A stretch of 64,000 bases of DNA, from assembly GCF_000469135.2 (NCBI RefSeq), contig NZ_CP048117.1:797001-861000 (forward strand), read 5' to 3'. The notes beneath the pieces were generated by a model, which saw nothing but the letters and a program-made list of their open reading frames with translations, was not told the DNA's origin and ran no database searches. Made by a program: the position numbers and the translations under genes. The DNA comes from Bacillus sp. SB49. GTDB lineage: Bacteria > Bacillota > Bacilli > Bacillales > Halobacillaceae. Within the stretch, counting starts at the first letter, position 1; every line of letters starts with the position of its first letter. Of the stretch, positions 49,611-58,709 are shown one piece after another.

Positions 49611-50777
49611 ATGATTACACTTATTAAGAACGCGGAGATTTATACGCCTGATTATGCAGGGAAGAAGGACGTGCTGATTGCAGGAAGTAAAATAGCGGAT
49701 ATTCGGGATGAGATTATGATAAGCGGACAAGATGTCCAGGTGATAAACGCGGAAGGAATGGTTATGACACCGGGATTTGTAGATGGGCATGTCCATATAA
49801 CAGGTGGTGGAGGAGAAGGAAGCTTCCGATCGCGGACGCCGGAGCTGACATTGACTCAGGCGACAATGAGCGGCGTCACTACTGTTGTCGGTGTGATCGG
49901 GACGGATGGTACGACGAGAACGATGACAAATTTGCTGGCTAAAGCGATGTCGCTTCGTGAGGAAGGGCTGACTTGCTATTGTCATACAGGTTCTTATCAG
50001 GTTCCAGTAAGAACGCTTACTGGAAAAATGGAAGACGATATCATGCTGATAGACTTAATTATCGGAGCAGGTGAAATTGCAATATCCGATCATAGATCTT
50101 CCCAACCCACGGTAAAGGAATTGACAAGAATTGCCTCGCAGGCCAGGATCGGCGGCATGCTTTCGGGTAAAAAAGGCGTGGTCAATATTCATGTGGGTGA
50201 TGGGGTAAGAGGATTATCTTTAATTGAACAAGTCGTTGAAACGTCGGATATCCCGATCACTCAATTTTATCCAACGCATATAAACAGAAATCAGGCCTTG
50301 TTCGAGGCGGGGATTCTCTATGCGAAGAAGGGGGGATATGTTGACTTCACTACCAGTACAATCCCTGAATTTCTTGAAGAAGGTGAGGTGAAAAGCAGCG
50401 AAGCGCTGGCCAGAATGTTGGATTGTGGTGTTCCAGTGGAGCAGATAACATTTACTTCCGATGCGCAGGGGAGTCTTCCGGATTTTGATAAGCAGGGAAA
50501 TTTGACCGGATTAAAAGTAGGCGAAATTCGTTCTTTACTAGAAGCCTTCCATGAGGCAGTCTTTGTACACGGTGTTTCTATGGAAGATGAACTTAAAGTG
50601 GTGACGTCGAACCCAAGTGACATTCTGGGATTATCGAATAAGGGAAGGTTGGTTCCCGGTAAAGATGCAGACCTTATACTTATGGAAAAGGAGACACTGA
50701 ACATCTCCCGGGTCATCGCTCTTGGCAGGGAAATGGTGCACGAAGGCAATGCGTTGGTAAAAGGAACGTTTGAGTAA
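49611..50777 (+). CDS. iadA: Isoaspartyl dipeptidase (beta-aspartyl-peptidase)
   Basis: 388 residues, amidohydrolase fold. VTPGFVDGHVHITGGGGEGSFRSRTPELTLTQATMSGVTTVVGVIGTDGTTRTM (HVH metal site with substrate Glu), DHRSSQPTVKEL, VNIHVGDG, ITQFYPTHINRNQALFEAG, and ITFTSDAQGSLPDFD (final metal Asp). Cleaves beta-aspartyl dipeptides from damaged proteins, yielding aspartate and an amino acid. GGGAGGAACGTAT stands before the ATG, 21 bases after yfcC. Second gene of the sigma-54 operon. The Lys that bridges the two metals in E. coli IadA was not positively placed by eye. Confidence 0.94.
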   Translation: MITLIKNAEIYTPDYAGKKDVLIAGSKIADIRDEIMISGQDVQVINAEGMVMTPGFVDGHVHITGGGGEGSFRSRTPELTLTQATMSGVTTVVGVIGTDGTTRTMTNLLAKAMSLREEGLTCYCHTGSYQVPVRTLTGKMEDDIMLIDLIIGAGEIAISDHRSSQPTVKELTRIASQARIGGMLSGKKGVVNIHVGDGVRGLSLIEQVVETSDIPITQFYPTHINRNQALFEAGILYAKKGGYVDFTTSTIPEFLEEGEVKSSEALARMLDCGVPVEQITFTSDAQGSLPDFDKQGNLTGLKVGEIRSLLEAFHEAVFVHGVSMEDELKVVTSNPSDILGLSNKGRLVPGKDADLILMEKETLNISRVIALGREMVHEGNALVKGTFE

Positions 50778-50860
50778 GATTTCCTGCGAGGGTTTTAAGT
50801 GTCTCTATCAGGCTGTCTGTGGTATTCTCATAGTAATTACTAGGAGAAAGGGTTGTCTTT

Positions 50861-51439
50861 GTGAGGATCCTGTCAAGATTAATCGGCTACCTGTTTTGGA
50901 TAGGAATCCTGGCTGCATTATTGTTCTACTTAGTACCGCAGGTCCAGAGGGATATGCCGCCGGGAGTTTTTTATAAAGAAGAAGATACCGTACCGACGGA
51001 TCTTCATCCTGTAGTGGAGCAGAAGAAAGAAGAATTGATGGACGCCGTTCGTGCCAAGGGTATTGATGTCGTCATTACGGAAGGTCATCGTACCATGGAA
51101 CGACAAGACGCGCTCTATGCCCAGGGGCGTTCCGAAGGTGGGAGCATCGTCACATCCGCCAAAGGTGGGGAGTCTTATCATAATTATGGCCTTGCCATTG
51201 ATTTCGCCCTTCGAACAGCGGAAGGGGACGTCGTGTGGGACAGGGTCAGAGACGATAATGGGAACGGTGAACCTGACTGGATGGAAGTGGTCGAAGAAGC
51301 GAAGTCCCTCGGTTTTGAATGGGGAGGGGATTGGTCAAACTTTAAAGATTACCCTCATCTGCAGATGGATTTCGGATTAACGATACGGGATTTGAAGAAC
51401 GGCAAGCGCCCGGTCGTCGATGATTTTGCGGATGATTAA
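50861..51439 (+). CDS. Membrane-anchored M15 peptidase (CwlK/VanY-like)
   Basis: 192 residues. One N-terminal membrane helix (LIGYLFWIGILAALLFYLV) then an outside peptidase domain: VITEGHRTMERQDALYAQGRSEGGSIVTSAKGGESYHNYGLAIDFALRT with the zinc ligands in SYHNYGLAIDF (HxxxxxxD), and FKDYPHLQMDFG (last His). CwlK-type L-alanyl-D-glutamate endopeptidases trim cell-wall stem peptides. GTG start at 50861 after TAGGAGAAAGGG. Terminator follows at 51475. Confidence 0.9.
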   Translation: MRILSRLIGYLFWIGILAALLFYLVPQVQRDMPPGVFYKEEDTVPTDLHPVVEQKKEELMDAVRAKGIDVVITEGHRTMERQDALYAQGRSEGGSIVTSAKGGESYHNYGLAIDFALRTAEGDVVWDRVRDDNGNGEPDWMEVVEEAKSLGFEWGGDWSNFKDYPHLQMDFGLTIRDLKNGKRPVVDDFADD

Positions 51440-51474
51440 CTGGGAATAAGGAGGCTTCCTCCGCCTCATACAAA

Positions 51475-51530
51475 AGAAAATCCGAACGTCCCTGCTTATT
51501 TGTTAACAGGGGAGCGTTCGGATTTCTTTT
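51475..51530. terminator. Long bidirectional terminator
   Basis: AGAAAATCCGAACG...CCCTG pairs with CAGGG...CGTTCGGATTTCT around a 12-base loop; T-rich on both strands. Confidence 0.92.
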
Positions 51531-51537
51531 GTATGAT

Positions 51538-52458
51538 CTATGCTTGATAAGCTTCATACGGCTTAATGACAGCACGGATTGTCTCGATATACGGCATGGA
51601 AAGGCCGGCTTCTTTCCCTAGCCTCAAGGCTCCGCCGTGGAGGTGCTCTACTTCCAGAGGGAGTCCTTTACGACGATCCTGGTGCATGGAAGAGGTCATC
51701 TCACCATCCAGCTTACGAAGGCGTTGAAAGGCGTCTTCCACTTGATCATCTGTCAAATCAGCGTGATGTGCGTTAGCGAGTTCCTTCATCTCCTCAAGCA
51801 TATGCTTCGCTGTCTGGAGCGTTTGTGGAAAGCTTCTCACTACCCCGATCGGCTGATTGACTGCCGTCGTAATACCGGAGAAGGCTGTGATGAACATATA
51901 TTTCTTCCACATATCTTTAAGAATGTGCGGACTCAATGTGCCGTTCAGGTTGGCCTGATTGCAGGCGATAGCAAGCTCTTCGCATATACTTTGTTGAGAA
52001 GGATGGAGAGGACCGAAATAAAGGTCGTGGAATTTACTGGTATGTACAACATGACCCATTTCATCCAATGTTGCAATAATATAGGCGTGACCGCCGATGA
52101 CGGCCTCTTCTCCAAGCTCTTTTTGCAGAATGTGAATGTGCTCCATGCCGTTCAGGACCGGGTAAACTTTCGCTCCTTTTTCTACCAGCAGTTTCAGCCA
52201 TTCCAGTGTGCCGCTTAAATGGTATCCTTTCACGGCTAGAAAAACGACATCAGGGTGTTCGATTTCTTCAGGGTGACGCGCGATTTGTGGGTTCGTTACT
52301 TCGTAATCTCCCATCGTGCTGTGCAGCTTCAAGCCGTTCTTCTCTATTTGATCCGCGCGTCCATCTCTGACTAAATTTACGACTTCGTGGCCGGCCTCTT
52401 CCCACCTTGCTCCGAAGTAAGCGCCAAGCGCTCCTGCTCCAAGTACAACGATTTTCAT
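51538..52458 (-). CDS. 2-dehydropantoate 2-reductase family protein
   Basis: 306 residues. Ketopantoate reductase fold: nucleotide loop VVLGAGALGAYFGARWEEAGHEVVNLVR, VVFLAVKGYHL (with catalytic Lys), VYPVLNGMEHIHILQKELGE, and C-terminal KKYMFITAFSGITTAVNQPIGVVRS plus KGLPLEVEHLHGGALRLGKEAGLSMPYIETI. Reduces ketopantoate to pantoate for CoA, or another 2-oxoacid; Bacillus genomes often hold more than one paralogue. GGGGGAAGAAAC precedes the ATG. The terminator at 51475 follows. Confidence 0.9.
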   Translation of the reverse strand: MKIVVLGAGALGAYFGARWEEAGHEVVNLVRDGRADQIEKNGLKLHSTMGDYEVTNPQIARHPEEIEHPDVVFLAVKGYHLSGTLEWLKLLVEKGAKVYPVLNGMEHIHILQKELGEEAVIGGHAYIIATLDEMGHVVHTSKFHDLYFGPLHPSQQSICEELAIACNQANLNGTLSPHILKDMWKKYMFITAFSGITTAVNQPIGVVRSFPQTLQTAKHMLEEMKELANAHHADLTDDQVEDAFQRLRKLDGEMTSSMHQDRRKGLPLEVEHLHGGALRLGKEAGLSMPYIETIRAVIKPYEAYQA

Positions 52459-52478
52459 GTTTCTTCCCCCGATCGAAT

Positions 52479-52847
52479 TTATTTCATCTGTGTTGTCGGT
52501 TCTGTGGTGAAGCTGGAAGTGACGACCCTGTTCATTTCAACAATGTCTTTAATGTGACCGTTCAAGTAATGAATGATGTCATTAAAACCGATAGACTTCA
52601 TGACTTCATGGTAGCTTTCTTCACTCTCAAATATGCTCTGGCCGAGGAGAAGCTCTTCATCCTCTTCCAGTTCAATCAAATTGAGGATGCCCATGGAACC
52701 CTGCCGCCCTGTCAGTTCTTTTGAAAAATAGATCGTATGCTCAAGCGAACCGTGGGATTGCAGCATTTCTCCGGATTTCTTGGCCGTCTTCAGGAAATCA
52801 TCCAGTTTCTCTTTCTTCACACGGAAAATGCATAACACCGTGTACAT
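52479..52847 (-). CDS. Dimeric alpha/beta-barrel protein, DUF1428/ABM-like
   Basis: 122 residues. YTVLCIFRVKKEKLDDFLKTAKKSGEMLQSHGSLEHTIYFSKELTGRQGSMGILNLIELEEDEELLLGQSIFESEESYHEVMKSI reads as the ferredoxin-like fold of antibiotic-biosynthesis-monooxygenase/DUF1428 proteins. Function unknown. AAGGGGG lies eight bases before the ATG at 52847. Lies just upstream of the ketopantoate reductase gene, on the same strand, so perhaps cotranscribed. Family assignment is by pattern only. Confidence 0.55.
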   Translation of the reverse strand: MYTVLCIFRVKKEKLDDFLKTAKKSGEMLQSHGSLEHTIYFSKELTGRQGSMGILNLIELEEDEELLLGQSIFESEESYHEVMKSIGFNDIIHYLNGHIKDIVEMNRVVTSSFTTEPTTQMK

Positions 52848-52881
52848 AAAAACGTCCCCCTTGAAAATAGGAATGGGCTTT

Positions 52882-53193
52882 TTATTCTGCTGCTTTTTTA
52901 TCCAATGCTGTAGATCGGCCTGCGTCAATGAGAAGGATGACGGCAGTGATAGTGTGCAGGATCCATCCAATTACCGGAATCCATCCAAGCACGTTCGTTA
53001 CGAGACCAAATACGCTTCCTACATAAGCACGGTTATCTTTAACGGCAATTACTAGTGTGATTAAATGCAGAATAAACATGGTCATAAGCGGAGCCCAGCC
53101 GCTGCTGACAATGAATAGACCACCGGCGATGGGAATAGCTAAAAGTGCTTCACATACTCCGGTCACCCATTTCAATATAGTGGATAGTTTCAT
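52882..53193 (-). CDS. Small membrane protein, three to four helices, unknown
   Basis: 103 residues: STILKWVTGVCEALLAIPIAGGLFIVSSGWAPLMTMFILHLITLVIAVKDNRAYVGSVFGLVTNVLGWIPVIGWILHTITAVILLIDA. Hydrophobic throughout with a charged tail. Sequences of this kind are annotated as hypothetical in Bacillaceae. AAGGAG lies eight bases before the ATG at 53193. Precedes the alpha/beta-barrel gene by 34 bases. Confidence 0.7.
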   Translation of the reverse strand: MKLSTILKWVTGVCEALLAIPIAGGLFIVSSGWAPLMTMFILHLITLVIAVKDNRAYVGSVFGLVTNVLGWIPVIGWILHTITAVILLIDAGRSTALDKKAAE

Positions 53194-53337
53194 TTCCGAG
53201 TCTCCTTGTTTAGGTAGTGTACATGGCAAGTTTTCACCCGATAACGGAGTTTTAAACATCTTAAGTGTTGGAGAATCGACCCTATTCTTATCCTATTCGA
53301 CATAGATGGACGAAATCCTTTCTTCGTTAAAGAACAA

Positions 53338-53361
53338 ACCCCGCCTTATAAGGGCGGGGTA
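53338..53361 (-). terminator. Terminator of mreBH
   Basis: ACCCCGCCCTTATAAGGCGGGGTT hairpin core on the minus strand (arms CCCCGCC / GGCGGGG) followed by TGTTCTTT. Confidence 0.85.
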
Positions 53362-53370
53362 TTCATTGTT

Positions 53371-54378
53371 TTATTTAGATGCTTTTTGCAGTTTTTGTAT
53401 CATTTTGATAGATCGTCCGGTACCAATCGCAACGGATTCCAGCGGACTTGGTGCCATATGCACAGGAACAGAAATTTCATTGGAAAGCCATTCCTGCATG
53501 CCGTTAAGCAAAGAGCCGCCGCCGGTAAGAATTACGCCATGGTCGACGATATCCCCACTCAATTCAGGCGGGCATTCTTCAAGCGTCGCCCGAATGGTTT
53601 CAAGCAGCTGTTCCAGGGACTCTTTCAATGCTCCTTGAATTTCCGTGGATTTAAGTTCGATTGTTTTAGGGAGGCCTGTGACCATATCTCGGCCGCGCAC
53701 TTCCATCACTTCTTCTTCATGATCAATCAGTGCATAGCCGATCTCCATCTTCACCTGTTCAGCTGTGCGTTCACCGATTAAGACGTTATAAGCTTTGCGT
53801 ACATACTGGATGATCTCCTCATCCATTACGTCTCCACCGGTACGGATGGACTTGCAGGAAACGACACCACCGAATGATATGATGGCTACTTCACTGGTTC
53901 CACCCCCGACATCGACGACAACGTTGGCGATCGGTTCATCTACAGGAAGGTCGGCTCCGATTGCAGCAGCAATCGGTTCTTCGATTAAATGGACGTGTTT
54001 AGCTCCATAACTTTTTACTGCGTTATGTATAGCACGTCTTTCTACAGATGTAGAGCCGGAAGGTGTACAAATCACGACCGTTGGTTTTCTCATGGAAATA
54101 CCGGATTTCTTGGAAACTTTTTTCAATAGTTCTTTCAACATTTGGGCTGTCATATCGTAGTCGGCGATCACTCCGTCGCGTAATGGACGGACAGGGATGA
54201 TATTTCTTGGGGTCTTTCCTACCATTTCTTTGGCTTCTTTCCCCACAGCTACCACATTCTTTGTTTCTGTATTGTAAGCTACGACGGAAGGTTCATTCAG
54301 CAGGATTCCTTTTGACTTAGAGTAGATCAGTATATTCGCAGTACCGAGGTCGATACCGATTTCAGCATTTGATAACAT
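53371..54378 (-). CDS. mreBH: MreB-family actin-like cell-shape protein, probably MreBH
   Basis: 335 residues, exactly the B. subtilis MreBH length. Actin fold: [12 protein letters not shown] phosphate-1 loop, [87 protein letters not shown] (phosphate-2), and [20 protein letters not shown] (adenosine motif). It guides the side-wall synthesis machinery and LytE. As it stands alone, away from mreCD and the spoIIID-mbl region, MreBH is the best call. GGAGGTACGCC precedes the ATG. Confidence 0.92.
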   Translation of the reverse strand: MLSNAEIGIDLGTANILIYSKSKGILLNEPSVVAYNTETKNVVAVGKEAKEMVGKTPRNIIPVRPLRDGVIADYDMTAQMLKELLKKVSKKSGISMRKPTVVICTPSGSTSVERRAIHNAVKSYGAKHVHLIEEPIAAAIGADLPVDEPIANVVVDVGGGTSEVAIISFGGVVSCKSIRTGGDVMDEEIIQYVRKAYNVLIGERTAEQVKMEIGYALIDHEEEVMEVRGRDMVTGLPKTIELKSTEIQGALKESLEQLLETIRATLEECPPELSGDIVDHGVILTGGGSLLNGMQEWLSNEISVPVHMAPSPLESVAIGTGRSIKMIQKLQKASK

Positions 54379-54545
54379 TTAGGCGTACCTCCAAAGATGA
54401 CATATTTCTTAATTATATACTTTCTTTCATCATAGTTTTTTTATGGGGGTGGAACAAGAGGAAATTCGTGGTTAGGTCTATGGTGGTAGCGATGCTTGCA
54501 AGAGATGTATAATAGAGACAACGATAGATGGAGGAGTTTTTCCTT

Positions 54546-55289
54546 ATGAGTTTTCTAAAACATGAAGAAATTATCAAAAAATGTGAGAAGATCAACCAGT
54601 CCTATGAAGTGGACCCGGCATTTTTCGATGACATTATAGATCATCTGCTGGATAGTGAGCAGGATACGGAAACAGTCATATTGGACGGTTTCCAGCGTTT
54701 ATTGAAAGAAGTGGATGCAGAAATAGAACGTATGGAGGAATTCGCAGGTATGAAGCCGAATTGTTTCATGGGATGTGCATTCTGCTGTTATTTTCCAATA
54801 GTCGTTTCGAAGATGGAAGCGAGGATGATGTTCCGTTCTATTGAGCAATTCTCTGAGGACAGGAAGCAGGCTATCTTCCAACATTGGGATCGGTACTATG
54901 TCCGGCAGGAAGAGAAGTTGAACAAAGCTATGAAGATGGATCATGAAGCGCCGGAAACGAAGTTAGCCTACAAACAACTGGATCTTCCTTGTCCCATGCT
55001 GGATCCGGAAACGAAGTTATGTATGGCATACGAAGTCCGACCGATTCCCTGCCGTACCTACTTAAACTACAGTGATCCGCAAGTCTGTGCGAAGAACGAT
55101 ATGCCGAAGGAACCTTTCAGCTATGAGTTTCTTTACACGTATTACTTCGGGGCAGTGAATGAATTGATTCAGGCGTTGTATGAGAACGGGGAGGATGTCT
55201 TCGTAGATTATCCGATGGATGCCTGGCAGTACGATTATCTCCCTGCCTGGGTCCAACAATACAGAGAGGGGACATGGAGTGAATTATAA
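54546..55289 (+). CDS. YkgJ-type cysteine cluster protein
   Basis: 247 residues. The CxxxCxxCC cluster NCFMGCAFCCYFPIVVSKMEA (Cys73, 77, 80, 81) and CPMLDPETKLCMAYEVRPIPCRTY (two further Cys in a CPxLxxxxxCxxYxxRPxxCR pattern) define the YkgJ family, predicted to bind a metal or Fe-S cluster. Function unknown. GGAGGAG precedes the ATG at 54546; the frame could begin at 54528 but only before the ribosome site. Overlaps the next gene by 11 bases. Confidence 0.87.
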   Translation: MSFLKHEEIIKKCEKINQSYEVDPAFFDDIIDHLLDSEQDTETVILDGFQRLLKEVDAEIERMEEFAGMKPNCFMGCAFCCYFPIVVSKMEARMMFRSIEQFSEDRKQAIFQHWDRYYVRQEEKLNKAMKMDHEAPETKLAYKQLDLPCPMLDPETKLCMAYEVRPIPCRTYLNYSDPQVCAKNDMPKEPFSYEFLYTYYFGAVNELIQALYENGEDVFVDYPMDAWQYDYLPAWVQQYREGTWSEL

Positions 55290-55917
55290 ACTGTTATCCT
55301 TGAATGTCGGCCGTCCGGAAGTATATGCCACAGATAAGGGCGACCTTGAGAGTGCCTATCGGAAGAAACCTGTGAGTGACCGGGTTCCTTTGTCCTTCAC
55401 CAACCTGGCAGGAGACGAACAGGCGGATAAAAAGAACCACGGCGGCCGTGATAAGGCGCTCTGCTTATACCCTGCCCAGCACTACAGGCATTGGGAAAGT
55501 CACTACGGGCATACGTTTTCCTTTCCTTCTTTCGGAAAAAACCTGACCGTGGAGGGAATTCAGGAAGCCGAGGCTCGAATCGGCGATATATACCAATTGG
55601 GTAGTGCGGTGGTTCAAGTGTCTGAACCAAGAAAACCCTGCTATATCATCGCACGTACCCATGGTATCGATGATTTTCCTGCGCGCGTCATCGACAGCGG
55701 GTTTACCGGATTCTATCTTCGTGTCCTGAAAGAGGGGGAGATTGCTGCGGGGGATATGTTGGCATTGATCGAAGCTCATCCGGAAGGTGTAACGGTTTCG
55801 GACGTCAATGACGTCAGGTACGGGCATAACGAAAGCCCTGCCTTGCTTGAACGTATAATTCGTTTAGAACCGTTAGCGGAAGGATTAAAACAAAACCTCC
55901 GGAAGAAGCTTTTATAG
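55279..55917 (+). CDS. MOSC domain protein (YiiM-like)
   Basis: 212 residues. MOSC signature: LAGDEQADKKNHGGRDKALCLYPAQHYRHWE, FGKNLTVEGIQEAEARIGDIYQLGSAVVQVSEPRKPCYIIA with the conserved catalytic Cys (RKPCY), then the 3-alpha C-terminal domain seen in YiiM (DVNDVRYG to the end). YiiM-type proteins reduce N-hydroxylated base analogues with a molybdenum cofactor. GTG start at 55279 with GAGGGG seven bases upstream, overlapping the YkgJ stop. Confidence 0.9.
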   Translation: MNYKLLSLNVGRPEVYATDKGDLESAYRKKPVSDRVPLSFTNLAGDEQADKKNHGGRDKALCLYPAQHYRHWESHYGHTFSFPSFGKNLTVEGIQEAEARIGDIYQLGSAVVQVSEPRKPCYIIARTHGIDDFPARVIDSGFTGFYLRVLKEGEIAAGDMLALIEAHPEGVTVSDVNDVRYGHNESPALLERIIRLEPLAEGLKQNLRKKLL

Positions 55918-55956
55918 GGAACTGCTGTCCGTATTTCGCTGAGAGGGTGGGGAAAG

Positions 55957-56328
55957 ATGGATTATTATCACATCGTCGAAGAGAAGATTAAGCAGGCTTT
56001 AAAAAACGGGGAGTTCGACGATTTGCCCGGAAAAGGTAAACCTCTCCCGAAAGACGAGTTTGCCCACCTTCCGGAAGAATTGCGTAACGGGTATCGTATT
56101 TTAAAGAATGCCCATATGCTTCCTGAAGAAATGATGCTGAAAAAAGAGATGGTCGACCTTGAGGAATTACTGTCGGCAATCAACGATCCATCCCTTATTT
56201 CCCACTACACAAAGGAATGGAAAGAGAAGAAGCTGCGCTTCGATATGATGATGGAGAAGAGAGACACCGGGAATACCGGAGTTTTCCGAAGGTATCAAAA
56301 CAAAATACACCGCAAGTTCGGTTTTTAG
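55957..56328 (+). CDS. DnaJ-related DUF1992 protein (YhdN-like)
   Basis: 123 residues. DUF1992 pattern: VEEKIKQALKNGEFDDLPGKGKPLPKDEFAHLPEELRNGYRILKNAHMLPEEMMLKKEMVDLEELL, with the invariant FDDLPGKGKPL. Found at the C-terminus of some J-proteins; function unknown. GAGGGTGGGG precedes the ATG. 40 bases after the MOSC gene, so perhaps part of the same transcript. Confidence 0.9.
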   Translation: MDYYHIVEEKIKQALKNGEFDDLPGKGKPLPKDEFAHLPEELRNGYRILKNAHMLPEEMMLKKEMVDLEELLSAINDPSLISHYTKEWKEKKLRFDMMMEKRDTGNTGVFRRYQNKIHRKFGF

Positions 56329-56413
56329 CAAGGAGACGCAGGTATCTGTGTCTCCTCTTTGTATAAAGGGAAGGGTGCTACATATATAATAGAAGAAAAA
56401 GGGGGCTTTTCCT

Positions 56414-57079
56414 ATGTGTGGAAGATACACGCTGCTGGCTGACGAGTCGGAGATCCGGAAAGAATTCGGAATTACTCGTCCGATTCCCGACTATCAGATA
56501 AGGTATAATATAGCACCCGGCCAGAAGGTGCTTGCGGTTATTCATGACGGTTCTGAAAAGCGGGCCGGATATATGAAATGGGGGCTCGTGCCTTCTTGGG
56601 CGAAGGATGAGAGAATCGGCTACAAGATGATCAATGCAAGGAGCGAAACAGCTCATGAGAAACCGAGTTTCCAGAAGCTGATCCAAGAGCGAAGGTGTCT
56701 CCTCCTTGCAGACAGCTTCTATGAGTGGAAACAGACGGAAGATGGGAAGCAGCCTATGCGCATTTCGAGGAAAGATGGACGCGTGTTTGCTTTTGCCGGT
56801 CTTTGGGATAAATGGGGAAAGGGGGATGGCGATCTTTTCACCTGTTCCATTTTGACGAAAGAAGCGGACGCTTTCATGAATCCAATTCATCATCGTATGC
56901 CTGTCATTCTTTCCAGAGAGACCAGCCAGAACTGGTTAGACCCTCATCGCTGGACGAAGGAACAGGCTCAGGCATTCATACAAAAGGTGGAAAGTGCAGA
57001 TATGGAAGCCTACCCCGTCAGTGATTATGTGAATAAGGCAGGGAATGAAGGAGAAGCATGCATACAGCCGCTGGCATAA
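56414..57079 (+). CDS. SOS response-associated peptidase (YedK/HMCES family)
   Basis: 221 residues. Starts MCGRYTLL; Cys2 becomes N-terminal after Met removal and forms a thiazolidine link with abasic sites in single-stranded DNA. Further landmarks: RYNIAPGQKVLAV, KWGLVPSWAKD, MINARSETAHEKPSFQ, CLLLADSFYEWKQ and the catalytic HHRMPVIL near residue 160. Shields abasic sites from error-prone repair. AAAAAGGGGGCTTTTCCT precedes the ATG. Terminator follows. Confidence 0.96.
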   Translation: MCGRYTLLADESEIRKEFGITRPIPDYQIRYNIAPGQKVLAVIHDGSEKRAGYMKWGLVPSWAKDERIGYKMINARSETAHEKPSFQKLIQERRCLLLADSFYEWKQTEDGKQPMRISRKDGRVFAFAGLWDKWGKGDGDLFTCSILTKEADAFMNPIHHRMPVILSRETSQNWLDPHRWTKEQAQAFIQKVESADMEAYPVSDYVNKAGNEGEACIQPLA

Positions 57080-57081
57080 GC

Positions 57082-57109
57082 AAACCCTCCCGCATTTGCG
57101 GGAGGGTTC
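57082..57109. terminator. Bidirectional terminator
   Basis: AACCCTCCCGC / GCGGGAGGGTT perfect stem with ATTT loop. Confidence 0.92.
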
Positions 57110-57112
57110 TAA

Positions 57113-58486
57113 TTATCCTGCCTGTTTCGCTTCTTTTTCCTGCTGTCGTTCTTTCTTAGCAACTTTCAGGAATTTGTTCGTTTCTGAGACGACGACCCCG
57201 GAAAGAAGGAGAAGGCCGATTAAGTTAGGGAAAGCCATTAGACCGTTCATAATATCTGCAAAAATCCACACCGTGTCGAGCTGGGAGACTGCACCGACTA
57301 AAACAAACAGGACGAAGACGGATTTGTAGATACCTATTCCCCGCTGCCCTGTAATGTAGCCGAAGCACTTCTCCCCGTAGTAGGACCAACCGACGATGGT
57401 GGAGAAAGCGAAGAATACAAGGCCGATAGCGACAATGTAGGAGCCGACATCACCAAGGAAGATAGCGAAGGATGCAGAGGTCAGGTCTGCTCCATCTAAT
57501 CCTCCTGTGTACTGATCAGCCATGACGATCGTCAAACCCGTCATGGTACATACAATGATGGTATCGATGAAAACTTGAGTCATAGAGACCAATGCCTGCC
57601 GTCCGGCATAATCGGTTCTGGCTGCAGCGGCAGCGATTGGTGCAGATCCAAGTCCTGCTTCGTTCGAGAACACACCACGCGCTACACCATAGCGGATGAC
57701 GGTTCCCAGAATTCCTCCGCCGACGGCGCTGGCAGTGAAAGCGTCTGTCAGGATCGTTTCGAAAGCCGGGATGATCAAATTGTAATTGAGTACGAGTATG
57801 ATCAATGCACCAATAACATAAAACAAAGCCATTACTGGAACGAAAAATGCGGTGACCTTACCGATGCTCTTAATTCCACCTAGAAGCACTAGTCCTGCCA
57901 AAAGAGTTAATATGATTCCCGTTACCCATGTCGGTACATTAAAGGTTCCCTGCATAACGTCTGATACGGAGTTGGACTGTACCATGTTTCCGATACCGAA
58001 AGCTGCAATCGCACCGAATACAGCAAAGAGCATGCCCAGTGGTTGTCCAAGCCACTTCATTTTCAGACCGCGGGAGAGATAATACATCGGTCCTCCTGAC
58101 ATTTCTCCGTTCTTTCCTTCAACGCGGTACTTAACGGCAAGGACAGCTTCGGCGTATTTCGTAGCCATTCCGAACACGGCTGTGATCCACATCCAGAATA
58201 CGGCTCCGGGTCCTCCGAGTACGACAGCTGTCGCCACTCCTGCGATGTTACCTGTTCCGATCGTAGCAGCCAGAGCTGTAGTCAATGCCTGGTAATGAGA
58301 AATGTCCCCTTTCTCATTCTTCCTCTTCTTCTGTCCCGGTTTGAAGGCTAGCTTCAATGCATAAGGCAGGGACTTAAATTGCAGGAAACCGAGACGCAGG
58401 GTCAAATAAATGCCTGTACCTACCAACAGAATCAACAGGACAGGTCCCCATACGACTCCGCTGATATTGCTCAGAAAATCGTTCAA
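57113..58486 (-). CDS. AGCS-family sodium:alanine/glycine symporter
   Basis: 457 residues, about 11 membrane helices. AGCS signatures: NISGVVWGPVLLILLVGTGIYLTLRLGFLQ, ALTTALAATIGTGNIAGVATAVVLGGPGAVFWMWITAVFGMATKYAEA and YGVARGVFSNEAGLGSAPIAAAAARTDYAGRQALVSM. Imports Ala/Gly with Na+ (the AlsT subgroup may carry glutamine). TTG at 58486 is taken as start: GGGGG is nine bases upstream and homologues begin with xNDFLSNISG; the ATG at 58495 touches the ribosome site. Single gene. Na+ coupling fits a halophile. Confidence 0.92.
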   Translation of the reverse strand: MNDFLSNISGVVWGPVLLILLVGTGIYLTLRLGFLQFKSLPYALKLAFKPGQKKRKNEKGDISHYQALTTALAATIGTGNIAGVATAVVLGGPGAVFWMWITAVFGMATKYAEAVLAVKYRVEGKNGEMSGGPMYYLSRGLKMKWLGQPLGMLFAVFGAIAAFGIGNMVQSNSVSDVMQGTFNVPTWVTGIILTLLAGLVLLGGIKSIGKVTAFFVPVMALFYVIGALIILVLNYNLIIPAFETILTDAFTASAVGGGILGTVIRYGVARGVFSNEAGLGSAPIAAAAARTDYAGRQALVSMTQVFIDTIIVCTMTGLTIVMADQYTGGLDGADLTSASFAIFLGDVGSYIVAIGLVFFAFSTIVGWSYYGEKCFGYITGQRGIGIYKSVFVLFVLVGAVSQLDTVWIFADIMNGLMAFPNLIGLLLLSGVVVSETNKFLKVAKKERQQEKEAKQAG

Positions 58487-58709
58487 AATGGTCATCCCCC
58501 TTTTATATTTGTCTAAATGGACCATATTAAAATATTCCGAAAATTTAAACAGAATGTCAAGGACAATTCCGCGCGTTCCTGCAAAAATGTGGTTCGTTTC
58601 GACAGGATATGGGAAGATATTGAGAGGGGAATCCATGGTTTAGCAGGATTTCCGTCACCTTTCATAGAATGAAAAGAATGGGAAATACTACTATACGGAG
58701 GAACGGAAA

